Shown here piece by piece: positions 27,572-36,416 of a stretch of DNA of 47,516 nucleotides. Source of the stretch: Planctomycetia bacterium (GTDB lineage: Bacteria; Planctomycetota; Planctomycetia; Pirellulales; Thermoguttaceae); NCBI GenBank assembly GCA_030527185.1, contig JAUNBF010000025.1, positions 1 to 47,516 of the forward strand. The letters are read 5' to 3'. The notes below the pieces were generated by a model. It was not told the DNA's origin and ran no database searches. It saw nothing but the letters and a program-made list of their open reading frames with translations. A program made the position numbers and the translations under genes. Numbering within the stretch: the first letter of the stretch is position 1; each line of letters starts with the position of its first letter.

Positions 27572-29641
27572 TCAAATTGTCATTTCCGCACGTTGAATAA
27601 TCTGATCCTGATACGGCTTGTCAAGTTCCACAAAATACCCGCTCCAGCCCCACACACGGACAATCAGTTGCCGATAATTTTCGGGATGTTGCTGAGCATC
27701 GAGAAGCTGGTCACGATTGATGGTGTTGATTTGCAATTGGTGCCCGCCACGATCGACAAATAATTTGACCAGTTGAGCCACCTTTTCAATCCCTTTTTCA
27801 TGGCGAAAAACGCTGTCGTGCAACTCTATCGTCAAAGGCCCACCATTGATCACTCGCGACAATTCCGGCTTGGTGAACGATTTGACCACGGCAATCGGAC
27901 CCGCCACGTGAACATGGAGACTCGGTGCGTAATTGGCCGGAAAAGGCTCTTTTTCCAAACGTCCGTCCGGTGTGGCGGGGAGTTCGTTGGCATGCCAGAT
28001 GTAATACATGGCAGACCCGGTTCCCGCTCGATAAATCCCTCCCCGACAGTTGGTGCGGTTCGCCCAGGAGTCGGCAAAATCGTTCAGCACTTCCACCGCA
28101 ATCGCGTCGACCGAATCTTCGTCATTTCCCATTTTGGGAATTTCCTGCCGAATTTGTGCCAGCAGTGCCTCATAGCCATGGAAGTTGGCGTCGATACAGG
28201 TGGTCAATTCCTCCAGCGTCCGTTGTTTCTTTTCAAAAACCAAATGCTTGATCGCCGCCAGCGAATCGACCGCAGGAGCCAGCCCGGTTCCATGAATGCC
28301 GAAGTTATTGTATTTTCCTCCCTGGCTCAAATCTCTCGCTTTTTCCACCGCCCCTTGGCACAAAAGCGAAACGACCGGACAGGGAAGCATATCGACCTTT
28401 TCCAGCGACGCGGCAATCTGGTCTGCCTGAGCAAAAAGTTCCGTCCGAATGGCGTGCATGAACCAGGAAAACGTGGCACTGGCACGGCCTTCCGCCGAAC
28501 GCATGACACGATTGACGACGGCTGGAAACGAAACGGCCGCGATATTGGGAATGTCCATCCCCTCGCCCGCCACAATAAATTCCCAACAGGCCGCCACCGT
28601 ATAATTTCGGGCATCTTCCAGCGAATATCCCCACGCCTGGAGACCGGGAATCACCACATCGTCGTTGGCATACTGCGGAAATCCCAACCCCTGCCGGGTC
28701 AGTTCCGTGGCAGCTTCGAGCAGTTCCTGCGGCGTTTTGGACGAGACGCGAAGGTTGATTTTGGGATCGATCAGCTTCAATTCACACGACGCTTTCAACG
28801 CCAGGTACGTTAGACGATTCACCGCGTCGTTTCCATGCCGATCCACACCTCCCAACATCATACTCTGGCCGTTGTCCCCCTGCTGGACGCCGACGTAGAG
28901 ATCGCTGTCCCGGTTGAACGTGAGGAAAAATTCCTCCAGCAATTCCAATGCCGATTCTTCCGTTAAAACACCGTTTTTCAAATCTTTTTCCAGATACGGG
29001 AACATATATTGATCGAATCGCCCGACACCGATATGATACGCACCTTCGCACCAGAGCGTGTAGTGCAAAATCCGCAGAAATTGCAGCGCTTCGTGGAAAT
29101 TCCGCGCCGGTTTCCGGGGAACCTGTTCCAAAATAGTGGCAATTTCGGTCAACCCCTGGGCTTTTGCCGCCTGACGATAACTTTCCGCCAAGTGTTCGAC
29201 CGCATCCATTCCCGACAAGGCAGCGTCCAGAAAATCAATACCTTCCGCATCGTTTTCCGCAACAGCCCTTTCCCGACGTGCCAGAATTTCCGCCCGCCGA
29301 GCCTCCAGACCAACCGCAATCGTCTGCCCAAAATCAGGGCTGAGATTGAACACCACCCCCTTTTCGTGGAAATAAGCTTTTTCTCGCTCCGCGGCCATCG
29401 TCGCTTCGGAATAGCGTTCGGGAAGATTGGAACAACTGCGTGTAAAAGCAATTTTTTCGCCCGGCAGAAAAACCGGTGTTTTCGCTTCCTCCCTCAAAAC
29501 CGCCCGCAGACAATCTGCCGCCCGCGTACATCGGGAAACCTTCTCAGGCGGCAAAATCGCTTCCCAATCCACAACGCGACGGGTAGAAACATGTTTTTTC
29601 TCCAACAGATACTTTCGTAACGCTTCGATACGAGGAGTCAT
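27572..29641 (-). CDS. Glycyl radical enzyme, pyruvate formate-lyase superfamily, substrate unknown
   Basis: This 689-residue protein has both hallmarks of glycyl radical enzymes. Near the C-terminus VRVWGWSGYF carries the radical-bearing glycine (Gly665, 24 residues from the end), and mid-protein AACWEF carries the thiyl cysteine (Cys352) with a glutamate two residues on (Glu354). The CxE pattern is that of diol dehydratase/choline lyase-type members, whereas pyruvate formate-lyase has two adjacent cysteines. It is shorter than most members (about 780-850), mainly at the N-terminus. Such enzymes need a radical-SAM activase and anaerobic conditions. No CxxxCxxC activase is encoded in the window, so the partner must lie elsewhere. 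Confidence 0.9.
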   Translation of the reverse strand: MTPRIEALRKYLLEKKHVSTRRVVDWEAILPPEKVSRCTRAADCLRAVLREEAKTPVFLPGEKIAFTRSCSNLPERYSEATMAAEREKAYFHEKGVVFNLSPDFGQTIAVGLEARRAEILARRERAVAENDAEGIDFLDAALSGMDAVEHLAESYRQAAKAQGLTEIATILEQVPRKPARNFHEALQFLRILHYTLWCEGAYHIGVGRFDQYMFPYLEKDLKNGVLTEESALELLEEFFLTFNRDSDLYVGVQQGDNGQSMMLGGVDRHGNDAVNRLTYLALKASCELKLIDPKINLRVSSKTPQELLEAATELTRQGLGFPQYANDDVVIPGLQAWGYSLEDARNYTVAACWEFIVAGEGMDIPNIAAVSFPAVVNRVMRSAEGRASATFSWFMHAIRTELFAQADQIAASLEKVDMLPCPVVSLLCQGAVEKARDLSQGGKYNNFGIHGTGLAPAVDSLAAIKHLVFEKKQRTLEELTTCIDANFHGYEALLAQIRQEIPKMGNDEDSVDAIAVEVLNDFADSWANRTNCRGGIYRAGTGSAMYYIWHANELPATPDGRLEKEPFPANYAPSLHVHVAGPIAVVKSFTKPELSRVINGGPLTIELHDSVFRHEKGIEKVAQLVKLFVDRGGHQLQINTINRDQLLDAQQHPENYRQLIVRVWGWSGYFVELDKPYQDQIIQRAEMTI

Positions 29642-29803
29642 TGTCTTACCTTTCCAAACACAAGGCCTTTCGTTTTGAGAGATTTTTCAATAACATTTTC
29701 CGTATTATACCACGTTCTCCCGGAGAATAAAAGAGTGGGGGGGAAATTGATAATTATAGGGGTCATGCCGCGTTTTCACCCATGTGGTGTTGGCGAATGT
29801 CTT

Positions 29804-29928
29804 TCCATACTTCATTCACTTGGGCTTTTCGGATTCACTCCACAAAGCCCCTCCCAGAGGTAGGAGCATTCCTTTCGTTTTCTGGAAATTCCATTATCAA
29901 TTTACCCCCTTCCTTTTTTCTGGAGTGA
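29804..29928. repeat. MITE-like dispersed element, copy 1 (degenerate)
   Basis: Shares a core of about 85 bp with 42948-43052: CTTGGGCTTTTCGGATTC, then AAGCCCCTCCC, an inner palindrome, and TTTCGTTTTC. It lies in the gap of about 330 bp before thiE. The outer ends (CATACTTC, GGAGTGAT) are less conserved than in copy 2. Confidence 0.65.
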
Positions 29929-29938
29929 TTGCCACCCC

Positions 29939-29967
29939 TTACGAAAAAGGATTTTTCCGATTATAAT
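29939..29967 (+). promoter_or_regulatory. Promoter placing the thiE start codon at the transcript start
   Basis: TATAAT lies at 29962-29967 and a partial -35 (TTACGA) at 29939-29944, 17 bp apart. The thiE ATG is at 29974, exactly where transcription should begin, so the mRNA could be leaderless. No ribosome site precedes the ATG. Confidence 0.5.
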
Positions 29968-29973
29968 GAACAG

Positions 29974-31002
29974 ATGAACGAATTATCAGGAACCTATCGT
30001 GTGTTGGACGCATCGGCCAATCGTGCCCGAGAAGCATTGCGTGTTGTGGAGGATTTTGTCCGTTTTGTTTTGGAAGACCGATTCCTGACAGAACAACTGA
30101 AAGAACTACGGCATAGTCTGGTTCAGACACTTTCGCAAATACCTGTTTCAGACAGAATCGCTTTTCGAGAAACGCAAAGGGACATCGGAACGACGATTTC
30201 CGTGGCAGGAGAATTCCAACGGGAAAGTCTGCGCCATGTTGTGGCGGCCAATTTTTCGCGACTTGAAGAATCGTTGCGTTCGCTGGAAGAATTCAGCAAA
30301 GGCTCCTTTCCCACCATGGCTGCCCGGATGGAACAGTTGCGTTACCGCACGTATACTTTGCAGCGCGGAGTTTACTATACACTGGAAGGGCGTGCCGGAC
30401 TTTTGGCAACCGCGCGTTGGTATGGACTGATCGATACCGCGGGTGGCGAGGAAAAATTTGTGGAAAAAATTCGGCGCTGGCGAACCTGTGGCGTAACGAT
30501 TTTTCAATTGCGTGACAAAAAAGCAAACGACCGCCAACTTGTCCGTTATGGAAAATTATTACGGAGCATTTTGGCGGAGGTTCCAGAAAACCGACCGGTG
30601 TTCATTTTGAACGATCGTCCCGATCTGGCGGTCGTCTGTCAGGCGGATGGGGTCCATGTCGGTCAGGAAGAGCTTTCGGTACGGGAGGCTCGGCAGATTT
30701 TAGGTAAAGGGAAGCTGGTGGGAGTTTCGACACATTCCCTGCGACAGGCTCGTCAGGCCGTCCTGGACGGTGCCGATTATATTGGCGTAGGGCCGGTTTT
30801 TCCTTCTCCGACCAAGACGTTTGAGACGTTTCCCGGTCTGGAGTTGGTACGGGAGGTGAGCGAAGAAATCACGTTGCCAGCCTTTGCGATTGGAGGAATC
30901 CGACGGAGCAATGTGGAAAAAGTCTACCAGGCAGGTCTCCATCGGGTGGCGGCCTCTCAGGGAATGGAGGAATTGCTGGACGCGGCCCGTGCGGAAAAGT
31001 GA
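29974..31002 (+). CDS. thiE: Thiamine-phosphate synthase with N-terminal ThiD2 domain
   Basis: The 342-residue protein couples two parts. Residues 1-135 or so, with YRVLDASANRAREALRVVED and ARMEQLRYRTYTLQRG, match the ThiD2-type domain found fused to cyanobacterial and planctomycete ThiE. The rest is a TIM-barrel ThiE, which joins HMP pyrophosphate and thiazole phosphate: QLRDKK, FILNDRPDLA, DGVHVGQEEL, GVSTHS, YIGVGPVFPSPTKT and AIGGI. The ATG at 29974 is taken because upstream in-frame TTG has no support, and MNELSGTYRVLDA fits the family start. No ribosome-binding site is visible (see the promoter). Other thiamine genes are absent from the window. Confidence 0.94.
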   Translation: MNELSGTYRVLDASANRAREALRVVEDFVRFVLEDRFLTEQLKELRHSLVQTLSQIPVSDRIAFRETQRDIGTTISVAGEFQRESLRHVVAANFSRLEESLRSLEEFSKGSFPTMAARMEQLRYRTYTLQRGVYYTLEGRAGLLATARWYGLIDTAGGEEKFVEKIRRWRTCGVTIFQLRDKKANDRQLVRYGKLLRSILAEVPENRPVFILNDRPDLAVVCQADGVHVGQEELSVREARQILGKGKLVGVSTHSLRQARQAVLDGADYIGVGPVFPSPTKTFETFPGLELVREVSEEITLPAFAIGGIRRSNVEKVYQAGLHRVAASQGMEELLDAARAEK

Positions 31003-31032
31003 GAAAGGAAGTCAGAAAGTATCCGTTTCGTC

Positions 31033-31569
31033 ATGAAAATATCCAGACTTTGGCCAGGTTTTCGACTTTTTTACTTCCGTGGGTCTCGGATCGCATGGGG
31101 CGTGGCCATGTTTTACGCATGGTTTGCCATGGGAGTTATCGCATGTACTTTTTTCTGGAATGAATTTCTTCCGAAAGGTTCGCAGACGACGTTACTGTTG
31201 ATTTTCTTTCTGGCCTGGATTTTAGGGATATTTCTCTCTCAGCAGCACGAAGTGGCCGTGGAAGCGAGAGAGGCACAGTCCCAAAAAAATGCCATGGCGG
31301 AAGACACACTCTTCCTGGCGCAAACAGCCTATCTCCGGCAGGACTTTTACGAAACAGAGCGGGTTTTGCGGGAACGTTTGAGTAAAGTACCGGAAGATAT
31401 TCCCGCCAGAATGCTTTTCGTCGGAATGCTGCGGCGGCTCCAACGTTGGGACGAAGTTCGGCAGCAGCTTGCCCTTTTGGAGCAAAATCCGCAATTGGGG
31501 GGCTGGTATTTTGAAGTCTGGCGGGAAAAGGAACGAACGAACAGGGCTGAAAAGGAATCAATTTTGTAG
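31033..31569 (+). CDS. Membrane-anchored protein with TPR-like tail, unknown function
   Basis: The 178-residue protein starts with two close hydrophobic helices (about residues 20-40 and 50-68), then a cytoplasmic or periplasmic tail of about 110 residues. The tail contains degenerate TPR-like helices (LAQTAYLRQDFYETERVLRE, RMLFVGMLRRLQRWDEVRQQ). I recognise no family name. It begins 30 bp after thiE on the same strand and is followed by another membrane protein 97 bp later, so the three may form an operon. The ribosome site is weak and distant (AAGGA about 20 bp upstream). Confidence 0.75.
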   Translation: MKISRLWPGFRLFYFRGSRIAWGVAMFYAWFAMGVIACTFFWNEFLPKGSQTTLLLIFFLAWILGIFLSQQHEVAVEAREAQSQKNAMAEDTLFLAQTAYLRQDFYETERVLRERLSKVPEDIPARMLFVGMLRRLQRWDEVRQQLALLEQNPQLGGWYFEVWREKERTNRAEKESIL

Positions 31570-31666
31570 AAACCGATGGACGTTGCGAATGGATGGTTGG
31601 CGAGTATCCTCAACAAGAACGGAAATGGACAAAATGGGCAAAGATGCTTCTTCAGGAGTGATGGCA

Positions 31667-33280
31667 ATGAAAAAACAGGGCATTTTTGTGTGGGAGATGC
31701 TGATTCTGTTCGGGATTTTTGCTCTTTTTGGAGCTTATACGGTTCCTGATACCAATGAGGCTCATTATCTTGGGAAAGCTGCTTTTTTCTGGAATTCCGA
31801 CTATGCTCCGGGAGATTTTTTTCTCTCTTCGCCCGATGCGCACGCGGTTTTTTACTGGAGTTTCGGCTGGTTGACACTTTTCTGCTCCATGGATACCGTG
31901 GCGTGGATTGGGCGGGGAATTACCTGGTTTTTGCTGGCGGTAGGTTGGATGCGCATTACCCGTGGGCTGAAACTGCCGCCCGGATCGGGAACCGTTTCCG
32001 GCACACTCTTTTTGTTTCTCTATTCCCACTTTTCCTTCGCGGGGGAATGGGTCGTGGGTGGGGTGGAAGCGAAAGGTTTTGCCTTCGCTTTCCTGTTTAT
32101 GGCTATTGGAGAACTGGTTCGGAATCACTGGAATCGCTGTTGGCTCTGGCTGGGGCTGGCCGCCATGTTCCACGTGCTGATCGGCGGGTGGGGAATGGTG
32201 GCAACCGGGTTTGCCTGGCTGGTTCTGCGAAATTACGAAGGGGAGAAAAGCCACGTTCCCACGTTGCGTGCCCAACTTCCCGGCCTGGCGGGAGCTATTT
32301 TGCTGACGCTTCCCGCGTTGATTCCCGCGCTGATGCTCAACGCTGGCACCGATGCGGAAACGGTACGGATTGCAAATAATCTATACGTTTACGAGCGACT
32401 TCCCCACCATTTATTATTGAGCTTCATCGCCCAACGAACACCGGACAAGCTCATTTATTTCGGAGCATTGTTCCTGATTTGGAGTTTTCTTGTCGCCCGC
32501 CCCCGATTTTCCCATGGAGATATCAATCTTCGCGCGTTTGTTTACGGAACGCTCCTCATTGCCGGGGGTGGTTGGTTTATCAATCTTTTCATCGGGGTGG
32601 CTCCCGATGTGGCTGCGGCGTTGTTGCGATATTATTGGTTCCGAATGGCAGATGTCTGTTTGCCTATGGGAGTTGCGCTGGTCGGTGTGGAATTCTGCTG
32701 TCTGGGAACTGTCGATCGAAAGCAAGACCGGACGTTATTTTGGCGTCGAAAGCTCCTGTGGCTGGTGTTACTTTGTGTGGGATGTTGGCAGATTGTGGAA
32801 TCGGCCCAACGTCACGAAAAAGTCGCTCCACCGCGAAGTTGTTCCGGTGCCGCCAAAGGAGAGACGTGGTTGGCTTTGGCGGAATATGTACGGGAAAATA
32901 CTGAACCGGACACTATTTTCGTGGTGCCGTACACAACACGAACATTTACATGGTACACCCACCGTCCGGTTGTCGGCGTCTGGAAGGACATTCCGCAGGA
33001 TGCTGCCGGGTTGGTAGAGTGGTGGAACCGGATGCAGATTCAGTTTTACGGTGTGGACATGAATTCACCCATGCGATCGTATGGTCGTTTACGTACATTC
33101 GGTTTGTTGCCGGAAAGTCGATTGGAGAAAATTGCGAAAAAGTATGGGGAAAAGTGCCGTTACATCGTCACGCCGCGAGATGATCTGGACTGGTGCCGGG
33201 AGGCCATTTACGAAAATGACGATTTTTCACTCTATCCTTTGCGGAAAGAAAAAACCGTCATTCCCCGGAATTCTCCCTAA
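31667..33280 (+). CDS. Polytopic membrane protein, planctomycete DUF6798-like
   Basis: The 537-residue protein has about ten hydrophobic helices with short loops and a C-terminal soluble domain of about 110 residues (ENTEPDTIFVVPYTTRTFTW onwards). The N-terminal loop PDTNEAHYLGKAAFFWN with acidic and histidine residues resembles GT-C-type glycosyltransferases. It is similar to proteins labelled DUF6798, but I hold that only loosely. The start at 31667 has AGGAG eight bases upstream (31654-31658); the frame extends upstream to 31469 across the previous gene, which is less likely. The next gene is FmdB, convergent. Confidence 0.78.
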   Translation: MKKQGIFVWEMLILFGIFALFGAYTVPDTNEAHYLGKAAFFWNSDYAPGDFFLSSPDAHAVFYWSFGWLTLFCSMDTVAWIGRGITWFLLAVGWMRITRGLKLPPGSGTVSGTLFLFLYSHFSFAGEWVVGGVEAKGFAFAFLFMAIGELVRNHWNRCWLWLGLAAMFHVLIGGWGMVATGFAWLVLRNYEGEKSHVPTLRAQLPGLAGAILLTLPALIPALMLNAGTDAETVRIANNLYVYERLPHHLLLSFIAQRTPDKLIYFGALFLIWSFLVARPRFSHGDINLRAFVYGTLLIAGGGWFINLFIGVAPDVAAALLRYYWFRMADVCLPMGVALVGVEFCCLGTVDRKQDRTLFWRRKLLWLVLLCVGCWQIVESAQRHEKVAPPRSCSGAAKGETWLALAEYVRENTEPDTIFVVPYTTRTFTWYTHRPVVGVWKDIPQDAAGLVEWWNRMQIQFYGVDMNSPMRSYGRLRTFGLLPESRLEKIAKKYGEKCRYIVTPRDDLDWCREAIYENDDFSLYPLRKEKTVIPRNSP

Positions 33281-33319
33281 AAATCTTCCTCACCATGGGG
33301 GACTTTTTTTCATCCCCTT

Positions 33320-33535
33320 TTAGTGCTGATGCCCGCAACAGCCTGTGCAACCACATCCCCCCGCGTCGCGAATCGGGCATCCCTTTTCACTCGTCGAATG
33401 CGGAGCGGCCGGGGCACTCAATTTCTTCCCCAATTCCTCCGACCCACACGCTGGACAATGTGGCTTTTCCTTTCCCCGCACCAACTCCTCAAACTCCTTC
33501 CCACATTTCTCGCAACGGTATTCATAAATCGGCAT
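33320..33535 (-). CDS. FmdB-family zinc ribbon protein
   Basis: This 71-residue protein begins MPIYEYRCEKCGKEFEELV and has the zinc ribbon cysteines C8, C11, C27 and C30, exactly as in FmdB putative regulators. The C-terminus is an unusual cysteine-, glycine- and histidine-rich tail (GGCGCTGCCGHQH) that could bind another metal. The ATG at 33535 follows GAAAGGGGTG; the frame extends to 33562 but that part is repeat sequence. FmdB-type proteins are small and often regulatory. It is flanked by an AT repeat and convergent with the DUF6798-like gene. Confidence 0.9.
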   Translation of the reverse strand: MPIYEYRCEKCGKEFEELVRGKEKPHCPACGSEELGKKLSAPAAPHSTSEKGCPIRDAGGCGCTGCCGHQH

Positions 33536-33553
33536 CCCATCACCCCTTTCTGT

Positions 33554-33580
33554 ATTAATCATTAATCATTATTTATTAAT
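33554..33580. repeat. AT-rich repeat covering a stop codon
   Basis: Inverted copies of the ATAATGATTAATG unit (TTAATCATTAATCATTAT) run up to and over the TAA stop of the 801-residue protein at 33576-33578. Confidence 0.7.
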
Positions 33581-35981
33581 TTCCTCTCGCTCGTCCGGTA
33601 TCGACTTCGAGCATGCACCAAAAGGGATTCTGGCGGTCTCCACGTCTGCGTACATCTTCCAGTAACGTTCGCAAGTCCGGTTTCAACGATGTTCGTGAAT
33701 CGACTACATTTTTGCCATTGACGAGAATGTTGATTTTTTGGTCAAAATCGAGCATTTTGGGGCCAATCCAGACACGGACTATTCCCGTCTGCGACTCAAT
33801 CCGCAGCGTATTCGCCTTAGGCAAAAATTCGCCGGAAATTTTGGCCGTGACGGAACCTTTCACCGGATACCTTGCTGGCGGAACATTTGCCTTGGCGGGA
33901 AGTCGCTCCACCTCCAGCCACCAGAAAAAATTATCCCACGGACGCATTGTTCGCACCGCAAATGCGTCTGGATAAAATTCTCGCCGCCGCCGATTCATCC
34001 AGTCGAATAGAGAGTGAATCTCTTCCTGAAAATCTTCCCGGCCGCGTCCCAGATATTCCACAATCGTCAAATCGTATCCGCCCGTAAAATAACGATTCAA
34101 ATTCCCCGCGTTGGCTCCCAGCAACTGATTGTCCAGTTCCCCGCAGACGAAATAAAATGGCAGACGTTTCGCGTTCGGCCAATACCGCATACAGTATTTT
34201 CTTGCCTCACACGAAAAAAGAATCACCCCCGCCCACAAATCGGGATGTGCCAGCCCAATGTCCCACGCCGCGTCTCCTCCGGTGAAGCGTCCCGACAGGA
34301 AAACCCGATCGGGATCCACCGAAAACCGTTGGCAGGCATCGTGCAGCGTACTTAAAACCGCGTCCTGTTCCCGCAGCGAAAATTCGTACTCCCGTTGTCC
34401 TTCCACCGTCCAGTCCGGCACAATCACGATATATCCCTGACGCCCCCCCTGCCCCATGCGGATTCCTTTGGGGGTGAAATCGCCGCACCACCAGTCCACT
34501 TCCCGCGTCGGCTCCTCTCCAATTCCCGGCACGCACAACACCGCCGGATACAGTCGATGAGGGTCATACTCTAGAGGCAACTGTACCCAATAATCGACCG
34601 GCTGTTTTACGGCAGAAGAAATTACCTGGATTTTGAAAAAACCATCCTTCCCCAGCCACTCCTTTTTCGACAACGGAATCGGCGGTTTCATGTGAGAAAG
34701 CAACGCCCAGACCGTCCGAATATTGGCTGCTTCTTCTGACTGGAACCGTTGAAAAATCGCCTCCCGCCCCAGTTCACTCCCCGATTCCAGATATTGCTGA
34801 ATCAATTCCCGCACACGTACCGCCGAGGTCGCGGTCACGATTCTGTCCGACGCGTGACGACTTCCCATGAGCCAACACGTCACCGCCAGTGCCGTTTTCT
34901 CGTAGACGCCCACCCCATCCACATCCAGCATATCTTCCCACGCTTCCATCCGGGAAATCGTATTTTCGTTGATATTCTCCAAAATCTCCACCAACACCGG
35001 ACGGAGCGTCTCACGAATTTCCTGATCCTCCAGTTGCTGCCACAATTTCTGAATCGCTTCCAGGCAATTCTGAATCCGCCCGGCATCCTTCTGGTCTTCC
35101 TCCAAAATGGCTCGCACTTCCTGAAGTGTCTCCCCAGCCACACCATCTTCGGGAAATTTTGCCAGATATTCCCGCACCATCTGATATTGCCCATTCTTTC
35201 GACGCATGACCAATTCCTGCAACAGCGTTTTGGCGGAAAGTTGCCTTGCCATGACCAATGTCGTCGCCAATTCCTTCCGAACATCCTCCTGATTCTCGGA
35301 AACCTGAATCATCCGATGGATTTCCCGTGCCGCCTCCTCGTATTGCTCTCCCTGGATGAAAAAACGGGCAATCTTCTTCGCCGCTTCCACCTCGTCCCCC
35401 TTACAAAGCCGAATCGCCTGCTTCCGCAAAATCGGCAAAAGTTGCTCTCTGGGAATCGACGATGTGGCCAGACGCATGTCCCACTGGTAGTTGGTACACT
35501 CCACCTTCACCCATTTCGGCGTCAACTCGGTAATGCACTGCACCAGTGCCAACGGCCCCTTCGTCGTCTGCATGGTAATCGTCCGCCGGCCAAAATCGTC
35601 AAACGGCTCGACCCGCAGCAACGTCCCCACTCCCTGTACCGAAGGACCTTTCTCCTTGATTCGCTGACGGATGGTGAATCTTTCCGGCACGCTCTCCAAC
35701 GTGTCGCCACTCAATACCTGCGCCGCTTGCCGATGGGAAAAATAGGTTCGTCGAAGGCCATCGTCCAGAAAAACAATATTCATCGAAACCGTCTGTGAGT
35801 CGATTTGCGCATACGTCGGAATTTCTCCCAGCGTACTGAGAATCCCTTCACTTCCGCTGAGAATTCGGCCATCCTTCATCTGGATTTCCGTCCCGGTGGC
35901 ATTTCCTCCCCACAACAACACGATTCCGAGGAATATCCCGATGATTTTTCGTTGGAACTTCCTAACCCGCCCTTTACCCAT
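33576..35981 (-). CDS. Large secreted protein with esterase-like domain lacking the nucleophile
   Basis: The 801-residue protein has a signal peptide (around IIGIFLGIVLLWGGNATG), an N-terminal domain of about 160 residues, an alpha-helical middle (about 200-430, TPR/HEAT-like) and an alpha/beta-hydrolase domain at about 450-690. That domain resembles feruloyl/PHB-type esterases: LYPAVLCVPGIG, GYIVIVPDW, and the elbow at 563-570. Where active members have GxSxGG the elbow reads GRFTGGD with Phe566 at the serine position, followed by the usual W-DIGLAHPD helix. It is therefore probably an inactive or binding-only relative. The start at 35981 has AGGAAAA ahead and is divergent from the promoter at 35984. 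Confidence 0.85.
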   Translation of the reverse strand: MGKGRVRKFQRKIIGIFLGIVLLWGGNATGTEIQMKDGRILSGSEGILSTLGEIPTYAQIDSQTVSMNIVFLDDGLRRTYFSHRQAAQVLSGDTLESVPERFTIRQRIKEKGPSVQGVGTLLRVEPFDDFGRRTITMQTTKGPLALVQCITELTPKWVKVECTNYQWDMRLATSSIPREQLLPILRKQAIRLCKGDEVEAAKKIARFFIQGEQYEEAAREIHRMIQVSENQEDVRKELATTLVMARQLSAKTLLQELVMRRKNGQYQMVREYLAKFPEDGVAGETLQEVRAILEEDQKDAGRIQNCLEAIQKLWQQLEDQEIRETLRPVLVEILENINENTISRMEAWEDMLDVDGVGVYEKTALAVTCWLMGSRHASDRIVTATSAVRVRELIQQYLESGSELGREAIFQRFQSEEAANIRTVWALLSHMKPPIPLSKKEWLGKDGFFKIQVISSAVKQPVDYWVQLPLEYDPHRLYPAVLCVPGIGEEPTREVDWWCGDFTPKGIRMGQGGRQGYIVIVPDWTVEGQREYEFSLREQDAVLSTLHDACQRFSVDPDRVFLSGRFTGGDAAWDIGLAHPDLWAGVILFSCEARKYCMRYWPNAKRLPFYFVCGELDNQLLGANAGNLNRYFTGGYDLTIVEYLGRGREDFQEEIHSLFDWMNRRRREFYPDAFAVRTMRPWDNFFWWLEVERLPAKANVPPARYPVKGSVTAKISGEFLPKANTLRIESQTGIVRVWIGPKMLDFDQKINILVNGKNVVDSRTSLKPDLRTLLEDVRRRGDRQNPFWCMLEVDTGRARGN

Positions 35982-35983
35982 AC

Positions 35984-36012
35984 TTGACTTTTCCTGTTTT
36001 TACGATTATAAT
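35984..36012 (+). promoter_or_regulatory. Sigma-70 promoter for the small membrane protein at 36064
   Basis: TTGACT at 35984-35989 and TATAAT at 36007-36012, spaced 17 bp. It begins within three bases of the divergent gene's start codon. Confidence 0.75.
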
Positions 36013-36063
36013 AAAAGTATCGATTTTATCCTTTTTCCTGACTTTATCCAAACTGTAACGAAG

Positions 36064-36321
36064 ATGAAAAAATTTCCTTCCCTTCCGACGTTGTTAATGG
36101 GATGGCTGCTCCTTTCCCAGATTTTTCTGGCAGGCACGTTTCTGACCGGAGGTTGTTCTTTCCTCTTGCAAATGATGGGAGATTCTCTGGCAGCCGACGT
36201 TTTTCAGTGGATTGCCGTGGCGGGAGGTTTATTTTTCCTTCTCTCCCTTTTTTTCCTTCTTATCACGAGTGTTTTGCTGCAAATCACCTCTTTTTTATCG
36301 GAGGATGAGGAAGAAAATTGA
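36064..36321 (+). CDS. Small two-helix membrane protein of unknown function
   Basis: The 85-residue protein has a basic start (MKKFPSLPT), two hydrophobic segments (LLMGWLLLSQIFLAGTFL and a second from about 46 to 74) and an acidic end (SEDEEEN). I recognise no family. The second helix (FFLLSLFFLLITSVLL) is very leucine- and phenylalanine-rich. It has its own good promoter at 35984-36012, with the ATG about 45 bases from the predicted transcript start. The weak part is the ribosome site (AACGAAG). Confidence 0.65.
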   Translation: MKKFPSLPTLLMGWLLLSQIFLAGTFLTGGCSFLLQMMGDSLAADVFQWIAVAGGLFFLLSLFFLLITSVLLQITSFLSEDEEEN

Positions 36322-36342
36322 AGTTCTCACGCCATAAAAAAA

Positions 36343-36362
36343 ACACTCCCCTTCAGGAGTGT
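36343..36362 (-). terminator. Terminator for the flgM-like gene
   Basis: On the minus strand GGACACTCC pairs with GGAGTGT across six bases (36343-36362 on the plus strand is ACACTCC...GGAGTGT) and is followed by eight Ts. It lies about 55 bp past the gene's stop. Confidence 0.75.
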
Positions 36363-36416
36363 CCTCTGAAAATACCCTACGCAGGGACGCTCCCTCCTTG
36401 TCCCCTGGGATTTTCG

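Noticed and set aside
27773..28813. Plus-strand frame of 346 codons opposite the glycyl radical enzyme
   Set aside because: Antisense shadow of a well-supported gene, with no domain.
34749..35798. Plus-strand frame of 349 codons opposite the esterase-like gene
   Set aside because: Antisense shadow with histidine- and arginine-rich composition; no family.
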